Notes under the pieces: generated by a model
Told to the model about the DNA's origin: nothing
Database searches by the model: none
What the model saw: only the letters and a program-made list of their open reading frames with translations
Made by a program: the position numbers and the translations under genes
Shown: one piece after another, positions 32,697 to 40,920 of the stretch
How the letters are laid out: each line of letters starts with the position of its first letter
Position numbering within the stretch: position 1 is the stretch's first letter
Source of the DNA: Pseudomonadota bacterium
GTDB lineage: Bacteria; Desulfobacterota; Syntrophobacteria; Syntrophobacterales; Syntrophobacteraceae
Assembly: GCA_023416335.1 (NCBI GenBank)
Contig: JAEZHY010000293.1
Span: 3,896-67,895 of the forward strand
Length of the DNA: 64,000 nucleotides
Reading direction: 5' to 3'

Positions 32697-33851
32697 TCAC
32701 TGCTCACTGTTCACTGCACTTTGCATTCTCTCCATCGCCGTCCGGAGCTTCTCGAATGAATTCGCATAGGAAATGCGAATATGCTTCTCACCCCACGGCA
32801 CCACGGAAATTTTGGCCTCGTCCAGCAGATGAGCGGCCAGGTCCATCGGGCTTTTTTCCATTCGGCTAATGTTTACCAGGACGTAGAACGCTCCGTGCGG
32901 TTCAACGGCGAAAAAATTTGGCATATGTTCAATCGCTTCGCAAACCAGGCGCCTGCGCCGGGCAAACTCGGCGACCATCATTTCCAGATCGTCCTGCGGC
33001 CCTTCGAGGGCGGCAACCGCTCCCCACTGGGCAAACGAGGTCGGACATACGGTGACGTACTGCCGGATGCGCAGAAGCGCTCCCGTCATCTCTTCGGGTG
33101 CGGCTATGTACCCGAGGCGCCACCCTGTCATGGAGTAGCTCTTGGAAAAGCCGTTCAAGGTCAGCGTTCGCGGTTTCATCCCGGGCAGTGATGCAATGCT
33201 GACGTGTTCGGCCCCGTCGTAAATCATCTTTTCGTAGACTTCGTCCGAGACCACGATGAGATCGTGTTCCTGCGCCATGCGCGCGATGTTTTCGAGGGCG
33301 GCGCGCGGGTAGACGACTCCCGTTGGATTGCATGGAGTGTTGATTATGATCATGCGGGTACGCGGGGTTATCGCGGACCGGAGTTTTTCGACATTGGGAA
33401 TGAACCCGTCGGATTCGTCCAGGGGTACGTCTACCGGGACTCCTCCGGCCATTCGGATGCACGAATGGTATGCGGGAAAGCACGGTGTGGGCACGAGTAC
33501 TTCATCGCCCGGATTGAGATGGGCGATCATGGACATGAAAATCGCCTCGGTTACGCCGCAGGTGATGATAAGTTCCTTTTCCGGGTCGTATTCCACTCCG
33601 TTATCGGCTGCAAGTTTGCGGGCGACTGCACGCCGAAGTGCCGGCAGCCCGTAGTTCGAGGTGTAATGGACTTCTCCCCGTTCGAGCGCATCCCTTGCTG
33701 CGTCTTTGATGTGCTGCGGAGTATCGAAGTCCGGTCTGCCGACATCCAGGTGGATTATATCTTCCCCGTTTTGCTCCCGGCGGAGGACCTCTTCGAATAC
33801 TTTGCGAATTCGGGAAAACGGGATTTGGGTCATTCGATCCGCAATGTACAT
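32697..33851 (-). CDS. class I aspartate-type aminotransferase
   Basis: This 384-residue PLP enzyme has DVGRPDFDTPQHIKDAA, NTPCNPTGVVYPR, VSDEVYEKMIYDG and the PLP Lys in TLNGFSKSYSMTGWRLGY. It fits the AspC/AspB-like subgroup I-gamma; aspartate or alanine with 2-oxoglutarate are likely substrates. It would feed 2-oxoglutarate or oxaloacetate to the neighbouring kor-suc and sdh-fum modules. Start ATG 33851 follows AAGGAAC. The last codons (QSAVNSEQ) run into repeat-like DNA, so the original C-terminus may have been altered. Confidence 0.88.
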   Translation of the reverse strand: MYIADRMTQIPFSRIRKVFEEVLRREQNGEDIIHLDVGRPDFDTPQHIKDAARDALERGEVHYTSNYGLPALRRAVARKLAADNGVEYDPEKELIITCGVTEAIFMSMIAHLNPGDEVLVPTPCFPAYHSCIRMAGGVPVDVPLDESDGFIPNVEKLRSAITPRTRMIIINTPCNPTGVVYPRAALENIARMAQEHDLIVVSDEVYEKMIYDGAEHVSIASLPGMKPRTLTLNGFSKSYSMTGWRLGYIAAPEEMTGALLRIRQYVTVCPTSFAQWGAVAALEGPQDDLEMMVAEFARRRRLVCEAIEHMPNFFAVEPHGAFYVLVNISRMEKSPMDLAAHLLDEAKISVVPWGEKHIRISYANSFEKLRTAMERMQSAVNSEQ

Positions 33852-33938
33852 TTTGTTCCTTATAATCAGTTCGAGTCGGGTCCATGCGGGCGTTGCCGCC
33901 CGCATGGACAGTGTGCATCATGCAGGAAGTTGCAGAGC

Positions 33939-34931
33939 CTACTTAATAAGGCCGACTTCCTTGTAATATTTCTCCGCGCCGGGATGCAGCGGAATCGTTA
34001 CTCCGCTCATGGCCGTCTCGAGCTTGATATTCTTGCCCTGGTCGTGAATTCTTGCCAGAACATCCGCTCCGCATTCCTGATCTTTTTTCGGTCCCTTGTC
34101 CCAGAGAGCTTTGGTGACCTTGTAAACCATTTCGGTATCGAGCTTTGCATTCGTGACCCAAAGGGCCATCATGGCGACCGTATTCACCGGTTCGGTTTGG
34201 CCTTTGTAGGTGTTGGGCGGAATGGTAATGGGAACATAGAACGGGAACTTGGCGCATAATTGTTTGACGGCACCCGCATCGAGGGAAACGAAGTTGCATT
34301 CCTTTCCCGAAAGCAGTTCGATAATTGCCGAGGTGGGATAACCGGCCGTTTTGAACAGCACGTCGCCCTGATCGTCCTGCAGTCTCTGTGCTGCAACGCT
34401 GTAATCTACATACAAAGGTTTGATGTCGTCATAAGTGAGATTGTGTACCGACAAGATGTTGCGAGTATCGACTTCGGTCCCGCTCCCTTTGTCGCCGACG
34501 GCAATGATCTTGCCTTTGGCATCTCCCATCGTTTTGATGTTGGTTACTTTTCGCGCAACAATCTGAATGGTTTCAGGGTAGAGTGCGGCGATTACCCGCA
34601 GGTTTTCCAACTTGCGGCCTTCAAATGCGCCCTTTCCGTTGTATGCCTCATCCGCAACGTTGTTCTGCACGAAGGCCGTTTCGACGTCCCCGCGCGCTAC
34701 CAGGTTGCAGTTCGACACGGAGGCATTTCCACTCTGGGCCGTGGCGGAAATTCCCTCGGCCTTATCGGATATGGCCTGAGCCAGGGCCCCGCCGAGGGGG
34801 TAGTAGATCCCGCCCGTACCTCCGGTCGCAATCGCAAAAAAAGCCTTACCCGCCGCAAAAGCGGCGCCACCAATAGCAAGGGCCAAAACAACAGCAGATA
34901 GTACGATCCAGCGCAACTTGAGTTTCCTCAT
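33939..34931 (-). CDS. TAXI-family TRAP transporter solute-binding protein
   Basis: This 330-residue periplasmic protein has a signal peptide (about 1-27, cut near AAFAAGK). The TAXI hallmark FFAIATGGTGGIYYPLGGALAQAIS follows, then ATAQSGNASVSNC and the C-terminal VTIPLHPGAEKYYKE. It delivers a solute to the fused permease at 24178, although a seven-gene block now separates them. Glutamate-like or dicarboxylate substrates are likely given the neighbours. Start ATG 34931 follows AGAGGAGACCGAAG. Its last codons are duplicated at 27578. Confidence 0.92.
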   Translation of the reverse strand: MRKLKLRWIVLSAVVLALAIGGAAFAAGKAFFAIATGGTGGIYYPLGGALAQAISDKAEGISATAQSGNASVSNCNLVARGDVETAFVQNNVADEAYNGKGAFEGRKLENLRVIAALYPETIQIVARKVTNIKTMGDAKGKIIAVGDKGSGTEVDTRNILSVHNLTYDDIKPLYVDYSVAAQRLQDDQGDVLFKTAGYPTSAIIELLSGKECNFVSLDAGAVKQLCAKFPFYVPITIPPNTYKGQTEPVNTVAMMALWVTNAKLDTEMVYKVTKALWDKGPKKDQECGADVLARIHDQGKNIKLETAMSGVTIPLHPGAEKYYKEVGLIK

Positions 34932-35109
34932 ATCTTCGGTCTCCTCTTGCTTGTCAGGTGCTGATCCGACTTCCTCCAACGGCAAGTTAGTTGGTGCACG
35001 TTCCTCTCTTTTTCTCTCCTTTCCCGCCCCGCGGGCCGTACGAGCAGGTCCTCTCATCACGTCCGTCGTGGGCATCTTTTGTGGGGGCAAAGCAGTTCGT
35101 CCTCCCGCT

Positions 35110-35880
35110 TTATTTTCCGAGGGTCAGGCTTATTCCCGACACCAGGATGAACAGGAGCACCAATGTTCTAAACAACACGGGATTGACCCTTTTGTTCAGG
35201 AAGTTCCCGAACATTCCGCTCAGAATCACGATCGGCGACATCGCCAGGACTATCAGAGTCGTCTCGGTGGTCAAGATGCCGATTTGCAGGTACGCCGCCA
35301 TTTTGAAGATGTTGCTCAAAACGAAGACCAGGATCATCGTGCCGACGAAAAGTCGCTTGTCCATCCCCTTGCGAACTAAGTATGTGGACCATACGGCGCC
35401 GCCCGCATGGGCGAGGACCGTCGCGAGGCCGCCAAGGAAGCCGATGGCGCCGCAGGAAATCTTGCCGGGAAAGGTGTCGCTTTCCGGTGAGCCGTGCCTC
35501 GACCGGAACTTCTTCCAGGCAGATGAATTCTTGATCAGCTGATAAAGGGAAACACAGCTGACGAAGATTCCGATGCCGATCTTGAACAGGTGGTTTGGTA
35601 CAATACTTATCACATAAGACCCGAGGACGATGCCCAGCGTCGCGGCTGCGAGCAGAAGGGAGATATCGCGCCAGTCGTCCCACTCGCGCCAGTAGAGTCT
35701 GAGACCCACGAGTTCGGCGATGAACATTATCGGAGCGCCCAGTCCAAGGGCCGTTTTGGCTGGAAAAACGAGAGCCAGGACCGGCAGAAGGAAAATTCCC
35801 GAGCCCACGGCTGTGCCGTTGGTGATTATGGAACTTGCCGCGGTCGCGGCACCGAGGATCACCAGCTGAGTCAGGTCCAT
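35110..35880 (-). CDS. TauE/SafE family anion exporter
   Basis: This 256-residue membrane protein has about eight hydrophobic segments and the two-fold TauE pattern (GSGIFLLPVLALVFPAKTALGLG and GFLGGLATVLAHAGGAVWS). Members export sulfite, sulfoacetate or related anions. That fits the sulfolactate-lyase-like pair at 44638-46082, which would release sulfite, but the genes are 9 kb apart. AAGGA is nine bases before ATG 35880; ATG 35886 is closer and less likely. Confidence 0.82.
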   Translation of the reverse strand: MDLTQLVILGAATAASSIITNGTAVGSGIFLLPVLALVFPAKTALGLGAPIMFIAELVGLRLYWREWDDWRDISLLLAAATLGIVLGSYVISIVPNHLFKIGIGIFVSCVSLYQLIKNSSAWKKFRSRHGSPESDTFPGKISCGAIGFLGGLATVLAHAGGAVWSTYLVRKGMDKRLFVGTMILVFVLSNIFKMAAYLQIGILTTETTLIVLAMSPIVILSGMFGNFLNKRVNPVLFRTLVLLFILVSGISLTLGK

Positions 35881-35931
35881 TTTCATCAATCCTTTCGGGG
35901 CGCCATTCGTTTTGCCGTCTCAAACTCGAAA

Positions 35932-35972
35932 TGCTCCGGGACAAACTCCCCTATGGGAGTTCGTCCGGAGCA
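35932..35972 (-). terminator. long hairpin between the small membrane protein and TauE genes
   Basis: TGCTCCGG...ACTCCC-CTAT-GGGAGT...CCGGAGCA forms an imperfect stem of about 19 bp. The plus side is followed by ATTTTTG, the minus side by ATTTCG. A small ctctgc/gcagag hairpin lies next to it. It probably ends the symporter transcript. Confidence 0.6.
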
Positions 35973-36008
35973 GCATTTTTGCCTCTGCGATGCAGAGGGT
36001 GTTAGTTC

Positions 36009-36215
36009 CTAGTGACTCGCCTTGCGGGCGCCTTTGCGCGGCTGCAACGCCAGCAGGTAATAGGCGGCCATCATTACCAGCACGCCGAGCATTACCTCTC
36101 CGGGAAAGGCGTACTTACTCATCCATTTTAGCTGGGCCAGGCCGGTGAGGGCCTGGGGAGAAACAAACATCCAGGTGCCCACGGCAAAAAGCAGCCATCC
36201 AATGATTTTCAACAT
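36009..36215 (-). CDS. small membrane protein after the dicarboxylate symporter
   Basis: This 68-residue protein has two hydrophobic segments (about 3-20 and 36-56) and a basic C-terminus. I do not recognise a family. Its start at 36215 has AGGAGGTTGTCTGAG and lies one base after the stop of the symporter gene, so it is translationally coupled and may be an accessory subunit. Confidence 0.7.
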   Translation of the reverse strand: MLKIIGWLLFAVGTWMFVSPQALTGLAQLKWMSKYAFPGEVMLGVLVMMAAYYLLALQPRKGARKASH

Positions 36216-36216
36216 C

Positions 36217-37482
36217 TCAGACAACCTCCTCTGCGTGAACCCCTGCAGCCTCTGCGGCGGGGTGCGTGCCCATCGACCCGAGGAAGCGGCCGAACCTGTC
36301 CTGAAGGAAAGCCCCGACCACGCCGTCATCCGTTGTGTTTCCCGCGGTGCTGAACATCGGGATCAAGCCGCTGAAAACGGTCACGAAGGTAGTGACGAAA
36401 ACGCTTTGATCCGGCACGGACAGCAGCACGGCGATGATCGGCGACATGAAATAACCTGCCCCTCCCGGTATTCCTGGCGACTCCAGGCCCAGGATCATAA
36501 CGGGCGGGATCATCATGATGATTTCGGTGAGCGAGATGGGAATGTTCAGCAGACGGCATACGACGATGGTTACGACCAGCACGGACATTGTGCTGCAGTT
36601 CTTGTTGAGAACCGTACCGAAAACGATCGAGACTTCGGCGACCTCCTCATGGAGTCCGAGGTCCTGCTCGGCCGAGATAATGTTGATGGCCAGCGTATCA
36701 TACGAACCGCCCGTGCCGAAGCCCGTCGGCCACACTGTCGCGTAGTACGAGATTATCTGTTTGAAAGTTCTTTTGGTGCATAGCCTGGTCAGGGTGATCA
36801 TGAGGAGCACCCAGACGCAGGTGATGATCATTACCCAGAGAACTGCCTGCCCGTAGAGCGCCATGCCCTTGGTGCCGAATTTCATGGGAATGCCGATTGC
36901 CAGGCAGCCGATCATGATGGGGTAGTACCAGAGCAGTTTCTTGAAGAACCAGAGGATGTGGTCACCCATCGCGATGAAGGCGAATGCGATGCGCTGCAAA
37001 GGTTTGAATTTGGCACTTACGCAACCCACGACCATGCCGCCGACAAGAGCCTGGAGAAGCGGCTGCTGCGAAAGTACATTGGCGAAGGTGTGCCCGATTT
37101 GCATGGCCCACGCTGCCGGCCCGGGGATCTCGACTCCCGGGAGCGAAAAGGGGACGCCCGACAGCACGTGCAGCCAGGTGGTTGCATAAACCAGTGATAC
37201 ACCGCCCATGAACACATACATGCCCAGGATCAGGCCGAACATTTTTCCCGCCTTATCCTTGTGGTAGAGCATGAGCTTGGCCATGGCGGCCGCGAGCAGA
37301 TTGAAAATCAGAAATGCCGCAAATGTGACGATTGTTTTGGGAAAATAGGTGCCGCTGAGATACAGATAATTGACGAATGTGTTCTTGGGGAAAGCGAGCC
37401 CAAGACCAAGGCCGATTATCAGGAAAACGACCACCCTGATCGGCAATGGTATGTTGAATAATGCCCAGCCTTTTTTGCTCAT
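36217..37482 (-). CDS. sodium/proton:dicarboxylate symporter (DAACS/SDF family)
   Basis: This 421-residue membrane protein has eight to ten hydrophobic segments. Family features are the SSS-like hairpin region replaced by TGFGTGGSYDTL, FGTVLNKNCSTMSV (compare the NMDGT loop, here NKNCST) and the GIPGGAGYFMSPIIAVLL hairpin. Members carry C4-dicarboxylates or glutamate. Import of fumarate or succinate would feed the adjacent sdh-fumarase operon. Start ATG 37482 follows GGAGAAAAGA. The atypical NMDGT loop suggests a non-classical substrate. Confidence 0.78.
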   Translation of the reverse strand: MSKKGWALFNIPLPIRVVVFLIIGLGLGLAFPKNTFVNYLYLSGTYFPKTIVTFAAFLIFNLLAAAMAKLMLYHKDKAGKMFGLILGMYVFMGGVSLVYATTWLHVLSGVPFSLPGVEIPGPAAWAMQIGHTFANVLSQQPLLQALVGGMVVGCVSAKFKPLQRIAFAFIAMGDHILWFFKKLLWYYPIMIGCLAIGIPMKFGTKGMALYGQAVLWVMIITCVWVLLMITLTRLCTKRTFKQIISYYATVWPTGFGTGGSYDTLAINIISAEQDLGLHEEVAEVSIVFGTVLNKNCSTMSVLVVTIVVCRLLNIPISLTEIIMMIPPVMILGLESPGIPGGAGYFMSPIIAVLLSVPDQSVFVTTFVTVFSGLIPMFSTAGNTTDDGVVGAFLQDRFGRFLGSMGTHPAAEAAGVHAEEVV

Positions 37483-37855
37483 TCTTTTCTCCAGCATAAC
37501 AGTGGGACAGATCAACCCTGAGTCTGGGCCAACTTGAGCGAGGCCTGGGCATCGCGTGCCATACCGGAACCTGCCCCTCCCGGAAAATTGTGCGGTTGGG
37601 AGGCTGCAGCGGTGGAACTACGATCTGCTGCTTAAACCTTCACTTCTGTGCCCGTCAGTCAACCTATCTTGAACTTGGATCTGAGCATGCGGCATTCGAG
37701 GCGGTACTGGAGTCCTCACATTCATGATGCCGCGGCTTAAGTGTCCATGTCTCACCCCCTCACTACCGGATGGTTCCGGAAAATCCTTTCAGTCGAAACC
37801 AACGATGGGTTTCATCCTGATATTGGCAATTCAAAAGACGGTTCTGGTTCGGAGG

Positions 37856-37912
37856 GCCGGTCGGTGGGCACGATGAAGCTCTGTGCCCACCCTACCCGTG
37901 CTGCCGCTTTAC
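37856..37912. repeat. interspersed repeat family A, right-half copy
   Basis: cggtgggcacgatgaag followed by ctgtgcccaccctacccg, as at the right end of the 19421 copy. The surrounding 37483-37994 stretch has no gene and should carry the symporter promoter. Confidence 0.6.
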
Positions 37913-37960
37913 CCGTCGTTTCTGAATTCCTGCTCTACCCGTGCCGGTTTCCAATCTTCT

Positions 37961-37995
37961 GCTGGTTCCCAAGGTCCGCCTTGAGAACCCCGTTC
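37961..37995. repeat. interspersed repeat family C, short copy
   Basis: ctgctggttcccaaggtccgccttgagaaccccg matches the core of the copy at 47459 in the same orientation. It abuts the fumarase beta stop codon. Confidence 0.65.
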
Positions 37996-38582
37996 TACAC
38001 TCCGAGCTTTTCGTAAATCTGCGGAAGGCGCAGGATGGCCTCGGCTTTGACCTCCTCGTAGAGATGTCTGCCGTGGCTGTCCATCGCGACCGTGAGCGGC
38101 CCGAAATCCTTCACGCGAAACTGGTAGAGCGCCTCGGGATGCAGATGCTCCCAGTAGACGGCCTCCACTTCTTCGATCTGCTGCGTTTCGAGCGCCGCTG
38201 CTCCCCCTACGATTGCCAGGTAGACGGCCCCGTACTTCTGCATCGCTTCCAGGCTCCCCTGGTAGAGGCCGCCTTTACCGATGATGGCGCGCACGCCGTA
38301 CTTGCCGATGAGAGCGGGAGTGAAGCGGTCCATACGCGTGCTGGTGGTGGTCCCCACGCAGATCTTCTCCCATTTCCCGTCAACCTTGCGGAGGCTTGGG
38401 GCGGTGTGGATGCAGGGAGCGCCCGCCAGGCTGACCGGCGGTTCGTGATCCTGGTCGAACATGTATATCTGGGTCAGGTCGCGGATGCCGAAGAGGAGCC
38501 CGTCGAAATAGACGATGTCGCCGGCCCGCAGATTTCTTATCTCTTCTTCCGAAAAAGGCGATTTGAGATGATATTCCGCCAT
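37995..38582 (-). CDS. fumB: class I fumarate hydratase, beta subunit
   Basis: This 195-residue protein matches the C-terminal half of class I iron-sulfur fumarase, with LRAGDIVYFDG, CIHTAPSLR, VGTTTSTRMDRF, IIGKGG and GAVYLAIVGGAAAL. It completes the active site of the alpha subunit for the hydration of fumarate to malate. Start 38582 follows AAAGGAGTGC; longer readings upstream overlap the alpha gene and are false. It is the last gene of the sdh-bc-fum operon. The symbol fumB here denotes the beta subunit, not E. coli FumB. Confidence 0.93.
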   Translation of the reverse strand: MAEYHLKSPFSEEEIRNLRAGDIVYFDGLLFGIRDLTQIYMFDQDHEPPVSLAGAPCIHTAPSLRKVDGKWEKICVGTTTSTRMDRFTPALIGKYGVRAIIGKGGLYQGSLEAMQKYGAVYLAIVGGAAALETQQIEEVEAVYWEHLHPEALYQFRVKDFGPLTVAMDSHGRHLYEEVKAEAILRLPQIYEKLGV

Positions 38583-38604
38583 GATATCTGCACTCCTTTC
38601 CTGC

Positions 38605-39486
38605 TCAGTATCCGTATTCGACCGTGCCGTCGGGTCGGATGACGCCCCTGGCCCGCCTTGCCGGCCAACACTGGGTGTTGACGGCGACCGGGTTCTGAGT
38701 GATGTGGGTGTAGGCCGATTCGATGTGCACCGCGAGTGTGGATACATCGCCGCCGAGCCCCATGGGCCCCCGGCCGGTGGCATTGATTGCTTCCTCCAGT
38801 TCCTCTTCCATTTCGGCGAGCTGAGGATCGGGATTGCGTTGGCCCACCGGGCGCATGATTGCATCTTTGGCCAGTTTCATGACAAGGTCGGCCGTGCCGC
38901 CGAGCCCGACTCCGATTACTCCCGGCGGGCAGGGGTTGGCCCCCGATTCGACCACGGCGTCCAGCACGAACTTCTTGACGGCCTTAATACCGTGCGCCGG
39001 ATAGAACATCTGCATTTTGCTCATGTTTTCCGAACCGGATCCCTTCGGGGCCATGAGGATGTCCAGCGTGTCCGAATCCTCGACGAAATCGAAGTAGATG
39101 ACCGGAAGTCCCGGACCTACGGAAGTCTGCGGGTTCACCCTTGTCAGAGGATGGGTGGAACTGCTGCGAAACGGGAACTCCTGTGTCGCCCGCTTTGCAC
39201 CCTCATACAGGCGCGTCTTGATCTGGTACCCGTTCCAGGGAAACCGAGACCCGATCTTCACCTTGTAGATGGGAAGCCCGGTATCCTGGCAGATAAGGGT
39301 CTTGTTCCTGTCCGCGACTTCGATGTTTCTGAAGATTGCTTCGAATACCGCCAGCGCCGCCGGGTTGGTTTCCCGGTCGCGGGCTTTCTTCAGGGCCGTC
39401 CTCACATCGGGCGGCAGGTCGCACAGGGCCTTGATATAGAGTTGTTTGGCCGTTTCTTCGACAATGCCGTAGTCAAAGTTGTTCAT
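38605..39486 (-). CDS. fumA: class I fumarate hydratase, alpha subunit
   Basis: This 293-residue subunit carries the 4Fe-4S cysteines expected for the family, in LICQDTG, ANPCPPGVIG and NTQCWPARRARG, and the motif GVGLGGTADL. The cluster is solvent-exposed and activates fumarate for hydration. The start at 39486 follows GGAGGG. It lies 18 bases after the cytochrome b gene, so fumarate from succinate oxidation is hydrated by a product of the same transcript. Confidence 0.93.
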   Translation of the reverse strand: MNNFDYGIVEETAKQLYIKALCDLPPDVRTALKKARDRETNPAALAVFEAIFRNIEVADRNKTLICQDTGLPIYKVKIGSRFPWNGYQIKTRLYEGAKRATQEFPFRSSSTHPLTRVNPQTSVGPGLPVIYFDFVEDSDTLDILMAPKGSGSENMSKMQMFYPAHGIKAVKKFVLDAVVESGANPCPPGVIGVGLGGTADLVMKLAKDAIMRPVGQRNPDPQLAEMEEELEEAINATGRGPMGLGGDVSTLAVHIESAYTHITQNPVAVNTQCWPARRARGVIRPDGTVEYGY

Positions 39487-39504
39487 CTCTGTTTCCCTCC
39501 TGTT

Positions 39505-40920
39505 TCACTGTACCGGAGTAGCTGCAGGATTCTTGAGAACTTCGTCCCGATTCAGGATCTTTATGGTCTCCTTGCTGAAATCCAGGGAGAGCACGAAAGA
39601 GGCCAGGGTTCTGAGGTCCTGTTCGGGCAGGTCGTATTTCGGCATGATGTTCGTCGTTCGAACCGCCTGTGGATTTTTGAAATATTTCGTCAGGCCGTCC
39701 GCATCCCGGCCTTTCGCAACCATATTGGACAGGTCGGGACCGGTTCTGTGTCCGCCCTTGCCCTGAATCTGGTGGCAATATGCGCAGTCTCGGTCGGCAT
39801 AGAGGTAGAGACCCCGAGCTTCCTGTGCCGTGAGTACCCGCTGGGGAGCAGGGATTATTTCGCCGTAGGGTTTAGCCCCGGCAAAGCCCATGAGGCTCAG
39901 GTAAAGAACGCCTGCTATCGCCGTAACTCCGGCGGCCGTGCAAAGCGGGCGGTTACCGGCTCCCAGGGTTTTGACCCTGTTCAGGAAGGGCAGGGCGAAC
40001 AGGATGATGGTGCCGAGGATGGGGATCGCCAGGCTTCCGACCGTCTCCCATACTCCCGAGAAGTAGGTCAGGAGCTGGAAGAGCCACATGTAGTACCATT
40101 CCGGCCTTGGCAGATAGGATTCGATGAGCGTGCCTGCGATCTCTTCGCGCGGAACGCTGCCGATCACCGAGAGGCCGATCAGCACGATCAGCACGACAGC
40201 GAAAACAACCGAACTGCGCAACGTGTGCTCAGGGTAAAAGCGGTATGGCAAGGCTTCTTCAGCTTCTCCTGCATCATTTGAGGAGTGCTCCGTCAGGCCG
40301 TGAATCCGCACGAGGTAGATGTGAAAAGCAACGAAGAAGACGAGCAGGGCCGGCAGGAGCAACGTGTGTATTGCGTAAAACCGCGTCAGGGTAAGTCCCG
40401 ACATGGTTGAGCCGCCAAGCACGACTCTCGTAATGAAGTCGCCGACTGCCGGTATATCTCTGGGAATATTCGAACTGACGACGGTAGCCCAGAAGGCCTT
40501 CATATCCCAGGGAAGCAGGTAGCCGGTGAAACCGAGGCCCAGGGTCACCAGGAGGAGGCAGATGCCGATCGTCCAGGTAAGTTCCCTCGGCGCTTTGTAA
40601 TTGCCGCTGAAGAAGTTGGTCAGCAGATGGATGACCACCGCCAGGACCATTGCGCCCGCCCCCCAGTGATGCAGGCCGCGCAGGATGGATCCCATCGGAA
40701 CGTCGTTCATGATGAAATCGATCGACTGGTACGCCTTGTCGGACGAGGGGTTGTAGTACATGGCCAGGAAGATTCCGGTCACGGCCATGAGTCCGAACAG
40801 GAGTGCGCAGAGCGTCCCGATCGTGGCGGACCAACCTGTCCCCTGTGGGAGCTTCTTGTAGAGAAAGGGCTTCAGGTACGGATCCCAGCCGATTCTGTGA
40901 CGGAATGTGCTGCAGCTCAT
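39505..40920 (-). CDS. cytochrome b of a bc complex fused to a C-terminal c-type haem domain
   Basis: This 471-residue protein has eight membrane segments. Haem b ligands are His84/His98 and His185/His200, the second pair with 14 intervening residues as in b6f-type proteins. The quinol-site motif PEWY is at 273-276. After the last membrane segment (about 328-346) a periplasmic cytochrome c domain follows with Cys379-Ala-Tyr-Cys-His383 and the axial Met in NIMPKYDLP. It oxidises quinol with the Rieske domain encoded just upstream and takes the place of cytochrome c1. Start and preceding stop overlap (ATTA at 40920), so both are made together. Confidence 0.92.
   Translation of the reverse strand: MSCSTFRHRIGWDPYLKPFLYKKLPQGTGWSATIGTLCALLFGLMAVTGIFLAMYYNPSSDKAYQSIDFIMNDVPMGSILRGLHHWGAGAMVLAVVIHLLTNFFSGNYKAPRELTWTIGICLLLVTLGLGFTGYLLPWDMKAFWATVVSSNIPRDIPAVGDFITRVVLGGSTMSGLTLTRFYAIHTLLLPALLVFFVAFHIYLVRIHGLTEHSSNDAGEAEEALPYRFYPEHTLRSSVVFAVVLIVLIGLSVIGSVPREEIAGTLIESYLPRPEWYYMWLFQLLTYFSGVWETVGSLAIPILGTIILFALPFLNRVKTLGAGNRPLCTAAGVTAIAGVLYLSLMGFAGAKPYGEIIPAPQRVLTAQEARGLYLYADRDCAYCHQIQGKGGHRTGPDLSNMVAKGRDADGLTKYFKNPQAVRTTNIMPKYDLPEQDLRTLASFVLSLDFSKETIKILNRDEVLKNPAATPVQ

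Noticed and set aside
38581..40281. 566-codon plus-strand frame across fumarase and cytochrome b
   Set aside because: Shadow of three well-supported minus-strand genes; no family resemblance.
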